Shown: positions 1 through 8,720 of the stretch, one piece after another
Numbering within the stretch: position 1 is the first letter of the stretch
Layout of the letters: each line of letters starts with the position of its first letter
Assembly (NCBI GenBank): GCA_038212325.1
Contig: JBBQUQ010000039.1
Location: forward strand, 1 to 29,589
Source: CAIVAT01 sp038212325
Lineage (GTDB): Bacteria; Bacteroidota; Bacteroidia; Bacteroidales; FEN-979
Direction: 5' to 3'
DNA: 29,589 nt
The notes under the pieces: model-generated
Told to the model about the DNA's origin: nothing
Database searches by the model: none
Seen by the model: the letters and a program-made list of their open reading frames with translations, nothing else
Position numbers and translations under genes: made by a program

Positions 1-203
1 GTTAAAATTTGTATTAAAATCTAAACTTGCTTAAAGGAGATAGGCAGTAATTTATTTGCTCGCACTTAAAAGTTAACACTGTTTTTCATGGCTTCGCCAT
101 TTCGGTCACAGGATTTGGCCGTGTAATGAGTAGCAAATATACTCATATATATATGGGAAATGCAAGGGGGGAGAAAAAAATGCAAAAAATGCAAACAATG
201 CAG

Positions 204-245
204 GAACGACGACTTATGAACCATGAACGACTCACGACTCACGCC
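204..245. repeat. Heptamer tract, six 7-bp words
   Basis: Six consecutive 7-bp words fill exactly 42 bp: GAACGAC, GACTTAT, GAACCAT, GAACGAC, TCACGAC and TCACGCC. The same words recur at 5609, 6850 and 14715. The tract covers the stop codon (232-234) and last codons of the nucleotidyltransferase gene. It is preceded at about 174-203 by a looser array of 9-bp words ending in AATGC. Periodicity is read directly; the origin is unknown. Confidence 0.85.
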
Positions 246-957
246 TTTTTCGTGGTTTCGCCTGGGTGATGGGGGTTTTTTCTGTGCCGAGGGAGTTGTC
301 GTTGGCCAGGAGGAAGTCGTCGGCAATGCGGTCGAGAGATTGTTTGAAGGACAACAAATCTTCCGATTTTTTAAGCCAACGCTGTTCTGTTATCCACTCC
401 ACCGGGAATGTAGTCAAACGCTTCAGGACATCCTCCTCATTCATCAGTTGTTTCCGTGTTGCGTTTTCATAAACATCCTTCCAGTTAAATGCGTATTCCC
501 TGGCGATATATACAATATCAAAAACATCCTTGGCTTCATCACGGCTTAACATTGCACCTAATTTATTGGCCAATATGTTGGCAGGATTATCAAGGGGAAC
601 CTGGTTAAAAAAGTTAACCGGCCCAAGATGTTTGCCGGTATCGTTGACAAATTCGAGTTTCATTCTCACCTCTTCACCTATCCAGATCCTGACGAACTCA
701 TCTGTATCAACGGTTGATTTGGTGTCGACCGGCATCTGACTGACCACCCATTTAAATATTCGATTTACTTCGGAAGAAAATTCCGGGTTACTATTGACGA
801 AGAAATCAAGGTCATCGCTGAAACGGTGATCCAGGTAATACCGGCCCAGGGCGGTCCCTCCTGTGAGATAGAAAGGACCCAGGTGGCCTGTGAGCACTGC
901 CAGGGCCTTATCCTGCAGCAGATAAAGACTTTTGTAGTCTGGAACGGATGAATTCAT
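232..957 (-). CDS. AbiEii/AbiGii-type nucleotidyltransferase (toxin-like)
   Basis: This 241-residue protein has the nucleotidyltransferase signature of the AbiEii/DUF1814 family: GGTAL at residues 33-37, then HRFSDDLDFF with acidic residues D48, D49 and D51 that would bind metal. A later KLGAMLSRDEAKDVFD segment (about 133-148) matches the conserved K..R.KD..D region. AbiEii proteins are toxins of type IV toxin-antitoxin or phage-defence pairs that transfer nucleotides to RNA or protein targets; many family members remain untested. The start overlaps the upstream gene by 50 bp, so the two are probably translated together. The C-terminal tail (about 20 residues, Lys/Arg rich) runs into a heptamer tract that supplies the stop codon, so the native C-terminus may have been altered. 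The family call is firm; toxin activity is inferred. Confidence 0.85.
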   Translation of the reverse strand: MNSSVPDYKSLYLLQDKALAVLTGHLGPFYLTGGTALGRYYLDHRFSDDLDFFVNSNPEFSSEVNRIFKWVVSQMPVDTKSTVDTDEFVRIWIGEEVRMKLEFVNDTGKHLGPVNFFNQVPLDNPANILANKLGAMLSRDEAKDVFDIVYIAREYAFNWKDVYENATRKQLMNEEDVLKRLTTFPVEWITEQRWLKKSEDLLSFKQSLDRIADDFLLANDNSLGTEKTPITQAKPRKRRES

Positions 958-1219
958 ACCTGGTGGTTAATGATTTGAATCTCAGCGATTGTAAATTTTT
1001 ATCAGTAAGCAGTCGCAATATCCGTTCCGGGGGCAGCACGTAAAGGACGGTGAACCATGAAAACGACTCCAGCAGTTTCCTGAACAGGGTTGACTCGGTG
1101 TAGTGTCCGGCTTTTTCGCGGGTGCCTTCGAGCACTTCGAGGCAATGTTCGGGGGGGATGTTGTAGTCCCACATGAGGGAGCGCATCAGGTTGAGTCGTT
1201 CTTCGTAGGGGGCAAGCAT
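908..1219 (-). CDS. Small protein paired with AbiEii-type gene, antitoxin candidate
   Basis: This 103-residue protein has no catalytic motif that I recognise. It opens with a short charged segment, then SLMWDYNIPPEHCLEVLEG and a helical stretch rich in Leu and Arg. The pattern resembles small proteins (DUF6922-like in my recollection) encoded directly upstream of AbiEii-type nucleotidyltransferases in Bacteroidota. There they are the likely cognate antitoxin or partner. Its TAA stop lies 50 bp inside the next gene, a strong sign of translational coupling. The start used is the ATG at 1219; Met12 is an alternative. The gene lies 140 bp downstream of capF on the same strand, with a palindromic repeat between. 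Function is inferred mainly from position. Confidence 0.6.
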   Translation of the reverse strand: MLAPYEERLNLMRSLMWDYNIPPEHCLEVLEGTREKAGHYTESTLFRKLLESFSWFTVLYVLPPERILRLLTDKNLQSLRFKSLTTRYEFIRSRLQKSLSAAG

Positions 1220-1305
1220 CGGGGGTGAGGTTTTACGGGGTCAATGTTTGATTGGGGTGGCAGTCGCTAACCATGCAAATTTAAAAATTAAATTCAGATT
1301 TGCAT

Positions 1306-1354
1306 ACCTCAACCCCCAACCCCTTCTCCTGAAGGAGAGGGTCAGGGTGAGGTG
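1306..1354. repeat. REP-like palindrome, CCTCA...TGAGG family
   Basis: The left arm (ACCTCAACCCCCAACCCC, then TTCTCCT) and right arm (GAAGGAGAGGG, then TCAGGGTGAGGT) form an imperfect inverted repeat of about 24 bp per arm. It lies 5 bp beyond the capF stop and could act as its terminator. A longer copy is at 15297-15380, with the same flank GGTGAATAA, and a partial copy is inside the kinase gene near 14680. Just beside it, ATGCAAAT (1273-1280) and ATTTGCAT (1298-1305) form a second small palindrome. Confidence 0.75.
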
Positions 1355-1359
1355 AATAA

Positions 1360-2487
1360 TCAAACCTCCTCAAAAAACGTATCCGGATATTTGGGGTCGA
1401 AGAATTCGTTGATCCAGAAAACGGTGTAGAGGTCATCGCTGCCGGTGTTGGTGATGTTGTGGGTGTACCAAATGGGCATGTCGACATACGATGGTTCGGC
1501 GCCGGAGAGGTGAAAATCCATGACCTCATCCGTTCCGATTCTCCGCAGTTGGATGAGGGCTTCGCCTTTGATCACGGCGAAGCGTTCGATCTTGCGGGTG
1601 TGGAAGTGGTTGCCGCGGGTGATGCCGGGTTTGGTTGTGGAGAAACTGACCTGTCCGCCCCCGTTGAGCCGGAGGATCTCGGTGAAGGATCCCCGGTTGT
1701 CGGCAAGCTGCACATACTTCACCGGGTTGCGGCTTCGGTGGTCCATATAGCTTCGGAAGGTATTGAAGAGGCTGACTTCGAAGCTGTTTTTGAAGGCAGG
1801 GATGATCCCCTTGCCGGCATAGTCTTCGTGGTATGAACCAAGCAGTTTGAGAATATCCGTCACCCTGATCACGGCCGTGTGGTTCACCGGTACTTCGGCT
1901 GCAACCTGCCCGGTGGGGTGGTTCCTGATCCGCCGGATGAACTCCTGCACCAGTTCGCCCACATAGATCAGCTTCAGGTCGGCATCGACCTCTATTTTCG
2001 GCGTTTCGCCGTGGTTGAGCTGGTGCGAGAAGGTGGCGATCACGGAGTTATAGTGAGGATGGCCGAAGGGTCCGAACACATTGGGGATCACCAGCCCGGT
2101 GAAGCCGCCGCCGCTGCGTTCGGCCCAGGTTGCAAGGAGGTTGCGGCCCTCTTTTTTGGACCGGCCGTAGGGGTTGCCGCGTTCTTCCTGGGTGGAGGAT
2201 GAAAAGAGGATATGCGCCCGGCTGCGGGTTTGTTCCAAGGCGGCGATGAGTTGTTCGACCAGGCGGATGTTGGTGCTGTAAATCACCTCCGGGTCGGCGT
2301 GGCGGTTTACGGCGGCGAGGTGGATGATGGTGTTGCAGGAGGATACAAACTGTTCAAGAAGCAGGGAGTCATTAAAAAACTCATCCCGGAATGAGATCAG
2401 CTCAAATTCATCGCTGTATATGGAAAGGGTATTGTGCAGATGGCTGCCGATGAAGCCGGACTGGCCGGTGATGCCGACTTTGATCAT
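1360..2487 (-). CDS. capF: CapF/WbjC-type UDP-2-acetamido-2,6-dideoxy-hexulose reductase
   Basis: This 375-residue bifunctional protein acts in the cytoplasm on the route from UDP-GlcNAc to UDP-L-FucNAc, a capsule and O-antigen precursor. The N-terminal domain (about 1-245) is a short-chain dehydrogenase with the nucleotide-binding motif GITGQSGFIG at 5-14 and the catalytic pair Y107...K111. The C-terminal domain (about 250-375) is a cupin with the metal-binding cluster GNHFH (H294, H296) and E301. Staphylococcus CapF has the same domain order and is about 369 residues long. CapE, the preceding enzyme, is the next gene upstream. The third enzyme of the route, the CapG/WbjD 2-epimerase, is not in the window. 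ATG at 2487 is the only sensible start, since the Rossmann motif follows at once. The 708-bp gap to capE holds a GxxExxY remnant and repeats. Confidence 0.93.
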   Translation of the reverse strand: MIKVGITGQSGFIGSHLHNTLSIYSDEFELISFRDEFFNDSLLLEQFVSSCNTIIHLAAVNRHADPEVIYSTNIRLVEQLIAALEQTRSRAHILFSSSTQEERGNPYGRSKKEGRNLLATWAERSGGGFTGLVIPNVFGPFGHPHYNSVIATFSHQLNHGETPKIEVDADLKLIYVGELVQEFIRRIRNHPTGQVAAEVPVNHTAVIRVTDILKLLGSYHEDYAGKGIIPAFKNSFEVSLFNTFRSYMDHRSRNPVKYVQLADNRGSFTEILRLNGGGQVSFSTTKPGITRGNHFHTRKIERFAVIKGEALIQLRRIGTDEVMDFHLSGAEPSYVDMPIWYTHNITNTGSDDLYTVFWINEFFDPKYPDTFFEEV

Positions 2488-2507
2488 AAGGATGGGGATA
2501 AATAATG

Positions 2508-2667
2508 GAACGCAGATGAATTAACAAAAAAATAAATCGAACGCAGATGACGCAGATTGGACAAATTTACACGGAATATTAATAGAACGCAGATGACGCA
2601 GATTAAACAGATTGACGCTGATTTTTTTATCTGTGAATATCTGTCCCATCTGTGTCATCTGTGTTCT
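2508..2667. repeat. Left copy of long direct repeat with 84-bp palindrome
   Basis: This block contains two half-units beginning GAACGCAGATG (2508 and 2539), followed by a full imperfect palindrome (2584-2667). The palindrome's left arm reads AGAACGCAGATGACGCAGAT and its right arm is the approximate reverse complement, ending ATCTGTGTCATCTGTGTTCT. Two of the arm differences are G.T, which would pair as G.U in RNA. The block is collinear with 2979-3164; together they bracket the GxxExxY remnant. Confidence 0.85.
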
Positions 2668-2670
2668 AAA

Positions 2671-2959
2671 TTATTTATGCGTAAAAATCTTTCTCCTGAC
2701 TTCAGGTTCCTTCCCAAAATTCAAAAGCAAGCCGATTTCAAAATCAGTGGCTTTCAAATAGTTTATCAGCTGAATTTCATGCTCTTCACATAAAGAGGCA
2801 GCAGCCTTTAATTCCAGGACAATCGCATTTTTCAAGTTCGATCCTCATGGAGTTTTCATATACCTTTTCAAGAAAGCCATACCCAAGTTTATTGTATACT
2901 TTATAAAAGTATCTGATGATCTCAGAAGATAAATTTTTATGCAAATAGTCACTGGTCAT
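2671..2959 (-). pseudogene. GxxExxY (PD-(D/E)XK-like) gene remnant with internal deletion
   Basis: Reading from the ATG at 2959, the first about 42 codons give a normal GxxExxY-family start, including GFLEKVY, the family's namesake G-x-x-E-x-x-Y. After IEL the frame breaks and runs to a TGA. In the next frame, translation resumes at AIVLELKAA and continues through EEHEIQLINYLKATDFEIG and LLLNFG to a proper TAA at 2671. Family members are about 125-135 residues. Here about 30-35 codons between the two blocks are missing, with loss of frame. That removes the aspartate of the PD-(D/E)XK core while keeping ExK. The family has a nuclease-like fold (PDDEXK_3) but no settled function. The product cannot be functional. 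The gene sits between two direct repeats in the capE-capF spacer. Confidence 0.85.
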
Positions 2960-2978
2960 GATTTATTCGTCAATAATC

Positions 2979-3164
2979 GGACACAGATGAACAAAAAAAA
3001 ACAAATAGAACACAGATCACACAGATTGAACAGATTTACACTGTTTTTTACTTGTGAGCGGATGTTTGAAAAAATTAATAGAACGCAGATGACGCAGATT
3101 AAACAGAGTGACGCTGATTTTTTTTATCTGTGAATATCTGTCCCATCTGCGTCACCTGCGTTCC
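2979..3164. repeat. Right copy of long direct repeat with 84-bp palindrome
   Basis: Degenerate half-units at 2979-3043 (GGACACAGATG, then GAACACAGATC) are followed by a full palindrome (3081-3164). Its left arm is nearly identical to the copy at 2584-2667, with one T/G change. Its right arm differs from that copy by three T/C transitions. It has an extra segment of about 28 bp (3044-3071) that the left block lacks. Orientation is the same as the left block, so the pair is a direct repeat of about 160-186 bp. Confidence 0.85.
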
Positions 3165-3195
3165 AATAAACAGTCTTCCAATAAACAGTTTTCAA

Positions 3196-4212
3196 TTACA
3201 ACCCGAGATCGGCCCGTATCTCAGCAAGTTTCAGCAGCAACTCCCTGGTCTCTTCAACGCTGAGCTGATGTGTGTTGTGCGAGGTGTAATCTTCTGCTGC
3301 GGCGACATCCTGTTCGCCTTCGGTGAAGTACTTGCTGTAGTTGAGGTCGCGGTTGTCGGCGGGGATGCGGAAGTAGGCCCCCATGTCGTCGGACTTCACC
3401 ATCTCTTCGCGGTTCACGAGGGTTTCGTAGAGTTTTTCGCCGTGGCGGGTGCCGATGATCCTTACGGGGTTGGAGGCTTTGTAGAGGCTGAGCAGCGCTT
3501 TGGCGAGGTTGTCGATGGTCGACGCCGGCGCTTTCTGCACGAAAATATCGCCGTTGGCGCCATGTTCGAAGGCGAAGAGCACCAGGTCGACGGCGCTTTC
3601 GAGGGTCATCATGAAGCGGGTCATCTTCGGATCGGTGAGGGTGAGGGGCTGCCCGCGTTTGACCTGGTCGATGAGCAGCGGGATCACCGAACCTCGGGAG
3701 GCCATCACGTTGCCGTAGCGCGTGCCGCAAAACACCGTGCCGGTGCTGTTGAGGTTGCGCGACTTGGCCACCATCACCTTTTCGCTCAGCGCCTTGGAGA
3801 TCCCCATGGCGTTGATGGGGTACACTGCTTTGTCGGTGCTCAGCACCACCACATTTTTCACCCCGTTTTCGAGGGCGCTGTCGAGCACATTCTCACAGCC
3901 CATCACGTTGGTTCTCACGGCCTCCATCGGGAAGAACTCGCACGAGGGCACCTGCTTGAGCGCGGCGGCATGGAACACATAATCGACCCCGCGCATGGCA
4001 TTGTCGATGCTGCGTTTGTCGCGCACATCGCCGAGGTAATACTTGATCCTGTCGTTGCGGTAATGCTGCCGCATGTCGTCCTGTTTCTTTTCGTCGCGGC
4101 TGAAGATCCTGATTTCTTTGAACAGAGGGGTGGCCAGGAAGCGGTCGAGGGTTACATGGCCGAAGGAGCCGGTGCCGCCGGTGATGAGTAAAATATCGTA
4201 CGAAGATATCAT
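3196..4212 (-). CDS. capE: CapE/WbjB-type UDP-GlcNAc 4,6-dehydratase/5-epimerase
   Basis: This 338-residue enzyme converts UDP-GlcNAc to the 2,6-dideoxy-L-arabino-4-hexulose intermediate that CapF then reduces. The Rossmann motif TGGTGSFG is at 11-18, followed by SRDEKKQDDMR (38-48), AAALKQVPSCEF (82-93) and STDKA (125-129). MGISK (136-140) carries the family's Met in place of the usual SDR tyrosine. These blocks match Staphylococcus CapE and FlaA1-type inverting dehydratases nearly word for word, and the length is normal. It is transcribed with capF and, upstream, with the 4-epimerase and the dehydrogenase. The start at 4212 places the glycine motif at the usual distance. The spacers on both sides carry degraded accessory genes and repeats, which may weaken operon continuity. 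Confidence 0.95.
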   Translation of the reverse strand: MISSYDILLITGGTGSFGHVTLDRFLATPLFKEIRIFSRDEKKQDDMRQHYRNDRIKYYLGDVRDKRSIDNAMRGVDYVFHAAALKQVPSCEFFPMEAVRTNVMGCENVLDSALENGVKNVVVLSTDKAVYPINAMGISKALSEKVMVAKSRNLNSTGTVFCGTRYGNVMASRGSVIPLLIDQVKRGQPLTLTDPKMTRFMMTLESAVDLVLFAFEHGANGDIFVQKAPASTIDNLAKALLSLYKASNPVRIIGTRHGEKLYETLVNREEMVKSDDMGAYFRIPADNRDLNYSKYFTEGEQDVAAAEDYTSHNTHQLSVEETRELLLKLAEIRADLGL

Positions 4213-4222
4213 GGAAAAAGTG

Positions 4223-4243
4223 TTAAGTGTTAAGTTTTAAGTG
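4223..4243. repeat. Heptamer tract, three 7-bp words, left side of S23 remnant
   Basis: The words TTAAGTG, TTAAGTT and TTAAGTG occupy exactly 21 bp. The reverse-complement array (AAAACTT x3) is at 4466-4486, so the two form inverted flanks of the four-helix-bundle remnant between them. Confidence 0.75.
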
Positions 4244-4460
4244 GGGGCGACTTTGGTTTTATGGAGTTTATCAGGCCCTGAAGCATACTGGATATTTCTT
4301 TGGTTTCGGTTATAATTGGCCGGGTGATTATTGGAGGGATTATTCAATCGTCTCAGCGATATACATCTGTGTTCGTAATTCAGCTGCGGAGCCTTTTGCG
4401 ATATGCATGTTTACATCCCCTTTTCCAGACATCCAGCTCCTCAAACGACCGATAACCCAT
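4230..4460 (-). pseudogene. Four-helix-bundle (S23/IVS-type) gene remnant
   Basis: Three short frames on the minus strand together spell parts of an S23-type four-helix-bundle protein. The ATG at 4460 gives MGYRSFEELDVWKRGCKHA, the family's N-terminal helix. A second frame gives IAKGSAAELRTQMYIAE, its central helix. A third gives ETKEISSMLQGLINSIK, its C-terminal helix, ending at TAA 4230-4232. About 60 of the usual 115-125 residues are missing between the first two blocks, and the frame changes twice. Related proteins are encoded in 23S rRNA intervening sequences and resemble the Avd accessory protein of diversity-generating retroelements. Here the gene lies in the spacer between the 4-epimerase and capE, bracketed by inverted heptamer arrays. 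It is clearly non-functional. Confidence 0.85.
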
Positions 4461-4465
4461 CCGCT

Positions 4466-4486
4466 AAAACTTAAAACTTAAAACTT
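4466..4486. repeat. Heptamer tract AAAACTT x3, at stop of 4-epimerase gene
   Basis: Three perfect AAAACTT units fill 21 bp. The stop codon of the 4-epimerase (4478-4480) lies inside the array. It is the inverted partner of the tract at 4223-4243. Confidence 0.8.
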
Positions 4487-5455
4487 TTTTTTCCAATACC
4501 ACTCCACCGCCAACCTCAGTCCTTTTTCAAAATTGTATTCCGGGTCATATCCCAGGATTGTCCGTGCTTTTTCGATAGATGCGAGGGAGTGCGGGATGTC
4601 GCCGGCGCGGTTGGGGCCGTGGAGGATGGGGACATTTTTGATCTCCGGGTCGAAAGCGGCGAGGTATTCTTTCAACAGGGCGGTAAGCTGGTTGAGGTCG
4701 TTGCGCTCGCCCACGGCGGTGTTGAAGACCTGGTTTGGCGCGCGCGGGTCGGTGGTGGTTGCGGCGAGGTGGTTCATCTGCACCACATTGTCGACATAGG
4801 TGAAGTCGCGGGAGTTGGTGCCGTCGCCATTGATCACGGGCGATTCGTGGGCCATGAGCATCATGGTGAATTTGGGGATCACAGCGGCGTAGGCTCCGTT
4901 GGGGTCCTGCCGGCGGCCGTACACGTTGAAATAGCGGAGCCCGATGGTATCCAGTCCATAGTTGAGGGCGAAGACCTGCGCGTAGAGCTCATTCACATAT
5001 TTGGTGACGGCGTAGGGGGAGAGGGGGTTGCCGATCACCTCTTCCACCTTGGGAAGGTTCACGGAATCGCCGTAGGTGGAGGAGCTGGCGGCATAGACGA
5101 ACCGCCTCACCTTCGCATCGCGGGCGGCGACCAGCATGTTCACGAACCCGCCGATGTTCACCTCGTTGGTGGTGGCCGGGTCGCTGATGGAGCGGGGCAC
5201 CGAGCCGAGGGCGGCCTGGTGGAGCACGATGTCGATCCCTTCCGTGGCTTTCCGGCAATCGTCGGGGTTGCGGATGTCGCCAGTGATAAGCTTGAATTTC
5301 GGGTGGCTGAGAAGCTCCCTGATATTCTCCTCCCGCCCGGTCGCGAAATTGTCGAGGCACACCACTTTATTATCAAAGCGGAGCAGATCCCCGCACAGGT
5401 TGGAGCCGATGAAGCCGGCGCCGCCGGTGACTAAAACACTAGAGGAGGTTATCAT
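4478..5455 (-). CDS. wbpP: UDP-N-acetylglucosamine 4-epimerase, WbpP/TviC type
   Basis: This 325-residue extended short-chain dehydrogenase interconverts UDP-GlcNAc and UDP-GalNAc, or the corresponding uronic acids. The NAD-binding motif TGGAGFIGS is at 10-18, the serine triplet ASSSTYG at 123-129 and the catalytic pair Y148...K152 in SPYAVTK. RYFNVYGRRQDPNGAYAAVI near 195-215 is the hallmark that separates WbpP/TviC/Gne2 from GalE. Length is slightly below the usual 340 because the N-terminus lacks the extension common in TviC. It begins 9 bp after the dehydrogenase gene ends, so the two form a tight operon. The last codons and the stop lie in an AAAACTT array, so the C-terminal KKKF may not be ancestral. 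WbpP versus TviC direction cannot be decided from sequence alone. Confidence 0.92.
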   Translation of the reverse strand: MITSSSVLVTGGAGFIGSNLCGDLLRFDNKVVCLDNFATGREENIRELLSHPKFKLITGDIRNPDDCRKATEGIDIVLHQAALGSVPRSISDPATTNEVNIGGFVNMLVAARDAKVRRFVYAASSSTYGDSVNLPKVEEVIGNPLSPYAVTKYVNELYAQVFALNYGLDTIGLRYFNVYGRRQDPNGAYAAVIPKFTMMLMAHESPVINGDGTNSRDFTYVDNVVQMNHLAATTTDPRAPNQVFNTAVGERNDLNQLTALLKEYLAAFDPEIKNVPILHGPNRAGDIPHSLASIEKARTILGYDPEYNFEKGLRLAVEWYWKKKF

Positions 5456-5464
5456 AAAACTCCC

Positions 5465-6802
<1,338 letters not shown>

Positions 6803-6849
6803 ATGAAGATTTTGGTGCGGATATAGCTTCGCCCGGTCAATCACAGGGT

Positions 6850-6898
6850 GAATTACGAATGGTGAATTACGAATTACGAACGACGACTCACGACTTAC
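6850..6898. repeat. Heptamer tract, seven 7-bp words, in dehydrogenase leader
   Basis: Seven exact 7-bp words with the pattern G-A-n-n-n-A-C fill 49 bp: GAATTAC, GAATGGT, GAATTAC, GAATTAC, GAACGAC, GACTCAC and GACTTAC. The tract lies between the promoter at 6932-6939 and the start at 6802, so it would be part of the 5' untranslated leader of the polysaccharide operon. Confidence 0.88.
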
Positions 6899-6931
6899 GT
6901 CCATTGTTAGGTCATTGTTTTTCGCCGGTCG

Positions 6932-6939
6932 CAAAGATA
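6932..6939 (-). promoter_or_regulatory. -7 box for the polysaccharide-precursor operon
   Basis: The minus strand reads TATCTTTG, matching the Bacteroidota consensus TAnnTTTG, about 130 bp upstream of the dehydrogenase start. It supports the shorter start at 6802 and implies a long leader that includes the heptamer tract. Confidence 0.6.
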
Positions 6940-6975
6940 ACTATTTTGAAATGTTGCGGATAGCGGCGAATTATT

Positions 6976-7004
6976 TTTGTTCTAGGAAAAAACGTGTATT
7001 TTTG
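6976..7004 (+). promoter_or_regulatory. Promoter for the wza-wzc remnant operon
   Basis: TTTG at 6976-6979 and TATTTTTG at 6997-7004 fit the Bacteroidota -33/-7 pair with a slightly short 17-bp spacer. They lie 22 bp before the ATG of the wza remnant, divergent from the operon promoter at 6932-6939. Confidence 0.6.
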
Positions 7005-7025
7005 CCTGTTCAACTCCGGGCTCCT

Positions 7026-7518
7026 ATGAAGCAATTCCTTACACTGGTCGCGTAGTCTGCCTGTTTTTACCTCGTATTTGCCTTTATTTTATCGTCGTGT
7101 GTTCCGCAGAAAAAGATCAAATACCTTCAGCGGGAGCAGGCAAAGGACACCACCTCCTTCTATTCCGGCAAACTCAAGTCGAATTACAAGATCCAGGTCA
7201 AAGACAACCTCTACATCCGTGTGTATGCGCTTGACGAGAAGGCCTACCAGTTCTTCAACCGCCAGGGGGCACCAGTTCGTTCAACGATTATGCCAACGAC
7301 GCCTCGGTTTACCTGAACAGCTACGGCGTGAACGCCGAAGGCTTCATCGACTTCCCGGTGGTGGGTAAAGTTTTGGTGAAGGGGCTTACCCGTTGAACAA
7401 GCGAAAACGGTACTACAGGAGGCCATCGGCGAGCTGGGGGCTGGGCTCCGTCTTTCCGTGGGCGCTTGTGATGGCCTCCATTTCCACTACGCTGTTACTG
7501 ATCAACTATTTTAAATAA
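7026..7518 (+). pseudogene. wza: Wza-type polysaccharide export lipoprotein, decayed
   Basis: The ATG at 7026 begins a lipoprotein signal, but codon 10 is TAG (7053-7055). Past it the frame gives the lipobox LSSC, then VPQKKIKYLQ and YKIQVKDNLYIRVYALDEK, typical of Bacteroidota outer-membrane polysaccharide export proteins. At a run of five Gs (about 7266) one base is missing. The next frame gives FNDYANDASVYLNSYGV and FIDFPVVGKVLVKGLT, the export-domain core. A further +1 shift near 7391 leads to VEQAKTVLQEAIGEL. The sequence then jumps in a third frame to a C-terminal hydrophobic segment ending LLLINYFK and TAA. About 100 residues, mainly the SLBB region, are gone. Intact relatives are about 260 residues. 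The lesions could partly be assembly errors in homopolymers, but the stop and the deletion are hard to explain that way. Confidence 0.85.
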
Positions 7519-7529
7519 AATCTTTTTTC

Positions 7530-8720
7530 ATGAACGAGAATCTCAGGGATTTCGACCAGCCGCAGGAATCATCCTTTAATTACCAGGAGTTTTTGTTCAA
7601 ATGCTACCACTATTGGTACCTGTTCGTGATTTCCATTGTTGTTGCCGTGGCTGTCTCCTTTTTTTTCAACAAATATGCCAGGCCCGAGTATGAAGTTAAA
7701 TCGACCATACTCATCAAGGACCGGTCGGAGAACAAAATGAACCCGCAGGAGATGCTCGGGATAGGCATGTTTAACGGCATACAGAACCTGCAGAACGAAA
7801 TGGAGATCATCTCTTCCTACAACATCACCTCCTATCCACAGCCGGTGAACATGACCTTAAACCTCACCTTTCTTTCGCCCACCCAGTTCAAACTTGAGGC
7901 AGATGCCGTGGAGGTGCCTTTTTACACTTTTTCGGAAAAGAAATTTGTCAGGAACCGCAAGGAGAATGTTCTGGTCAACGGGGTCTTCTCGTTTCAGCAG
8001 GTGATACAGCGAAAAGATTTCCGCTTTAAGGTGGTCCTTACCGATGACTTTGATGAAAAAAAGGATTATCAAAAGTCTTTCTCCTTTAAATTCCGCGATT
8101 ATGACGGGCTGGTTGCCGAGTTCAGAACGTTTACGGTGGAGCCGGTCAAGAAGGATGCCTCGGTGGTGGTGGTGACCATGAAGAGCATCATGGCCTACAA
8201 GGGGGCCGACTTTATCGATGCTCTCACCAGCGAATATGTGGCCAGCGGACTGGAAAAGAAAAACATTGCCGCCACCCGCACCATCAATTTTATTGACAGC
8301 GAGCTCATGGGCATTTCCGATTCGCTGAACGTGTCGGAACGGATCCTCATGAATTTCAGGACCAACAAGGAGATCATGAACCTTGACGCCCAGTCGCAGG
8401 CAGTTTTTTCGCTGATGATGGAATTGCAGGACCAGAAAGCCGTTCTGATGGTGAAGGACAGCTTCCTGAAAAAGATGAAAAAGTACATCGAGGCCAACCA
8501 GGACCTCCAGGAAATGATCATGCCGGCATCGCTTGGAATCGACAACTCAGCACTGAACAGCCTCACGCAGCAGCTTACTGCGCTTTACATGAAACGGTCG
8601 GAATCGTCGCTCTATTCCAAGGATAAAAGTCCCACCACTACTTGCTTCAGCGCAAGGAGCGGCAAGCCATCCTCATCACCTCCGACATGGTGGGGGCGGG
8701 CAAGACCTTTGTTTCGGTGA
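7530..8720 (+). pseudogene. wzc: Wzc N-terminal (Wzz/chain-length) portion, interrupted
   Basis: The open frame encodes the periplasmic half of a Bacteroidota tyrosine autokinase. It starts with a cytoplasmic tail and TM1 (about 24-46, YHYWYLFVISIVVAVAVSFF), then the Wzz domain with the coiled-coil region and LNSLTQQLTALYMKRSE near 350. About 50 residues of the Wzz domain appear to be missing in frame after EIISSYN (near 98). After SKDKSP (about 8634) the family sequence stops, and the remaining residues to 8720 are out-of-frame reading of the kinase gene. Roughly 200-300 codons, including the second half of the coiled coil and TM2, are missing between this part and the kinase domain, which continues in another frame. 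The gene lies 11 bp after the wza remnant, as in a wza-wzc operon. Confidence 0.82.

Noticed and set aside
88..100. Small perfect hairpin ATGGC-TTC-GCCAT near the window start
   Set aside because: A 5-bp stem with no T run on either strand; too weak to call a terminator.
3130..4191. Open frame of 353 codons on the plus strand
   Set aside because: It is antisense to capE, with His/Val/Gly-rich composition expected from the complementary strand of a GC-rich gene, and has no family resemblance.
6803..6934. N-terminal extension of the dehydrogenase gene to 6934
   Set aside because: The extra residues are encoded by a heptamer tract next to the promoter box; the ATG at 6802 gives the usual Rossmann start.
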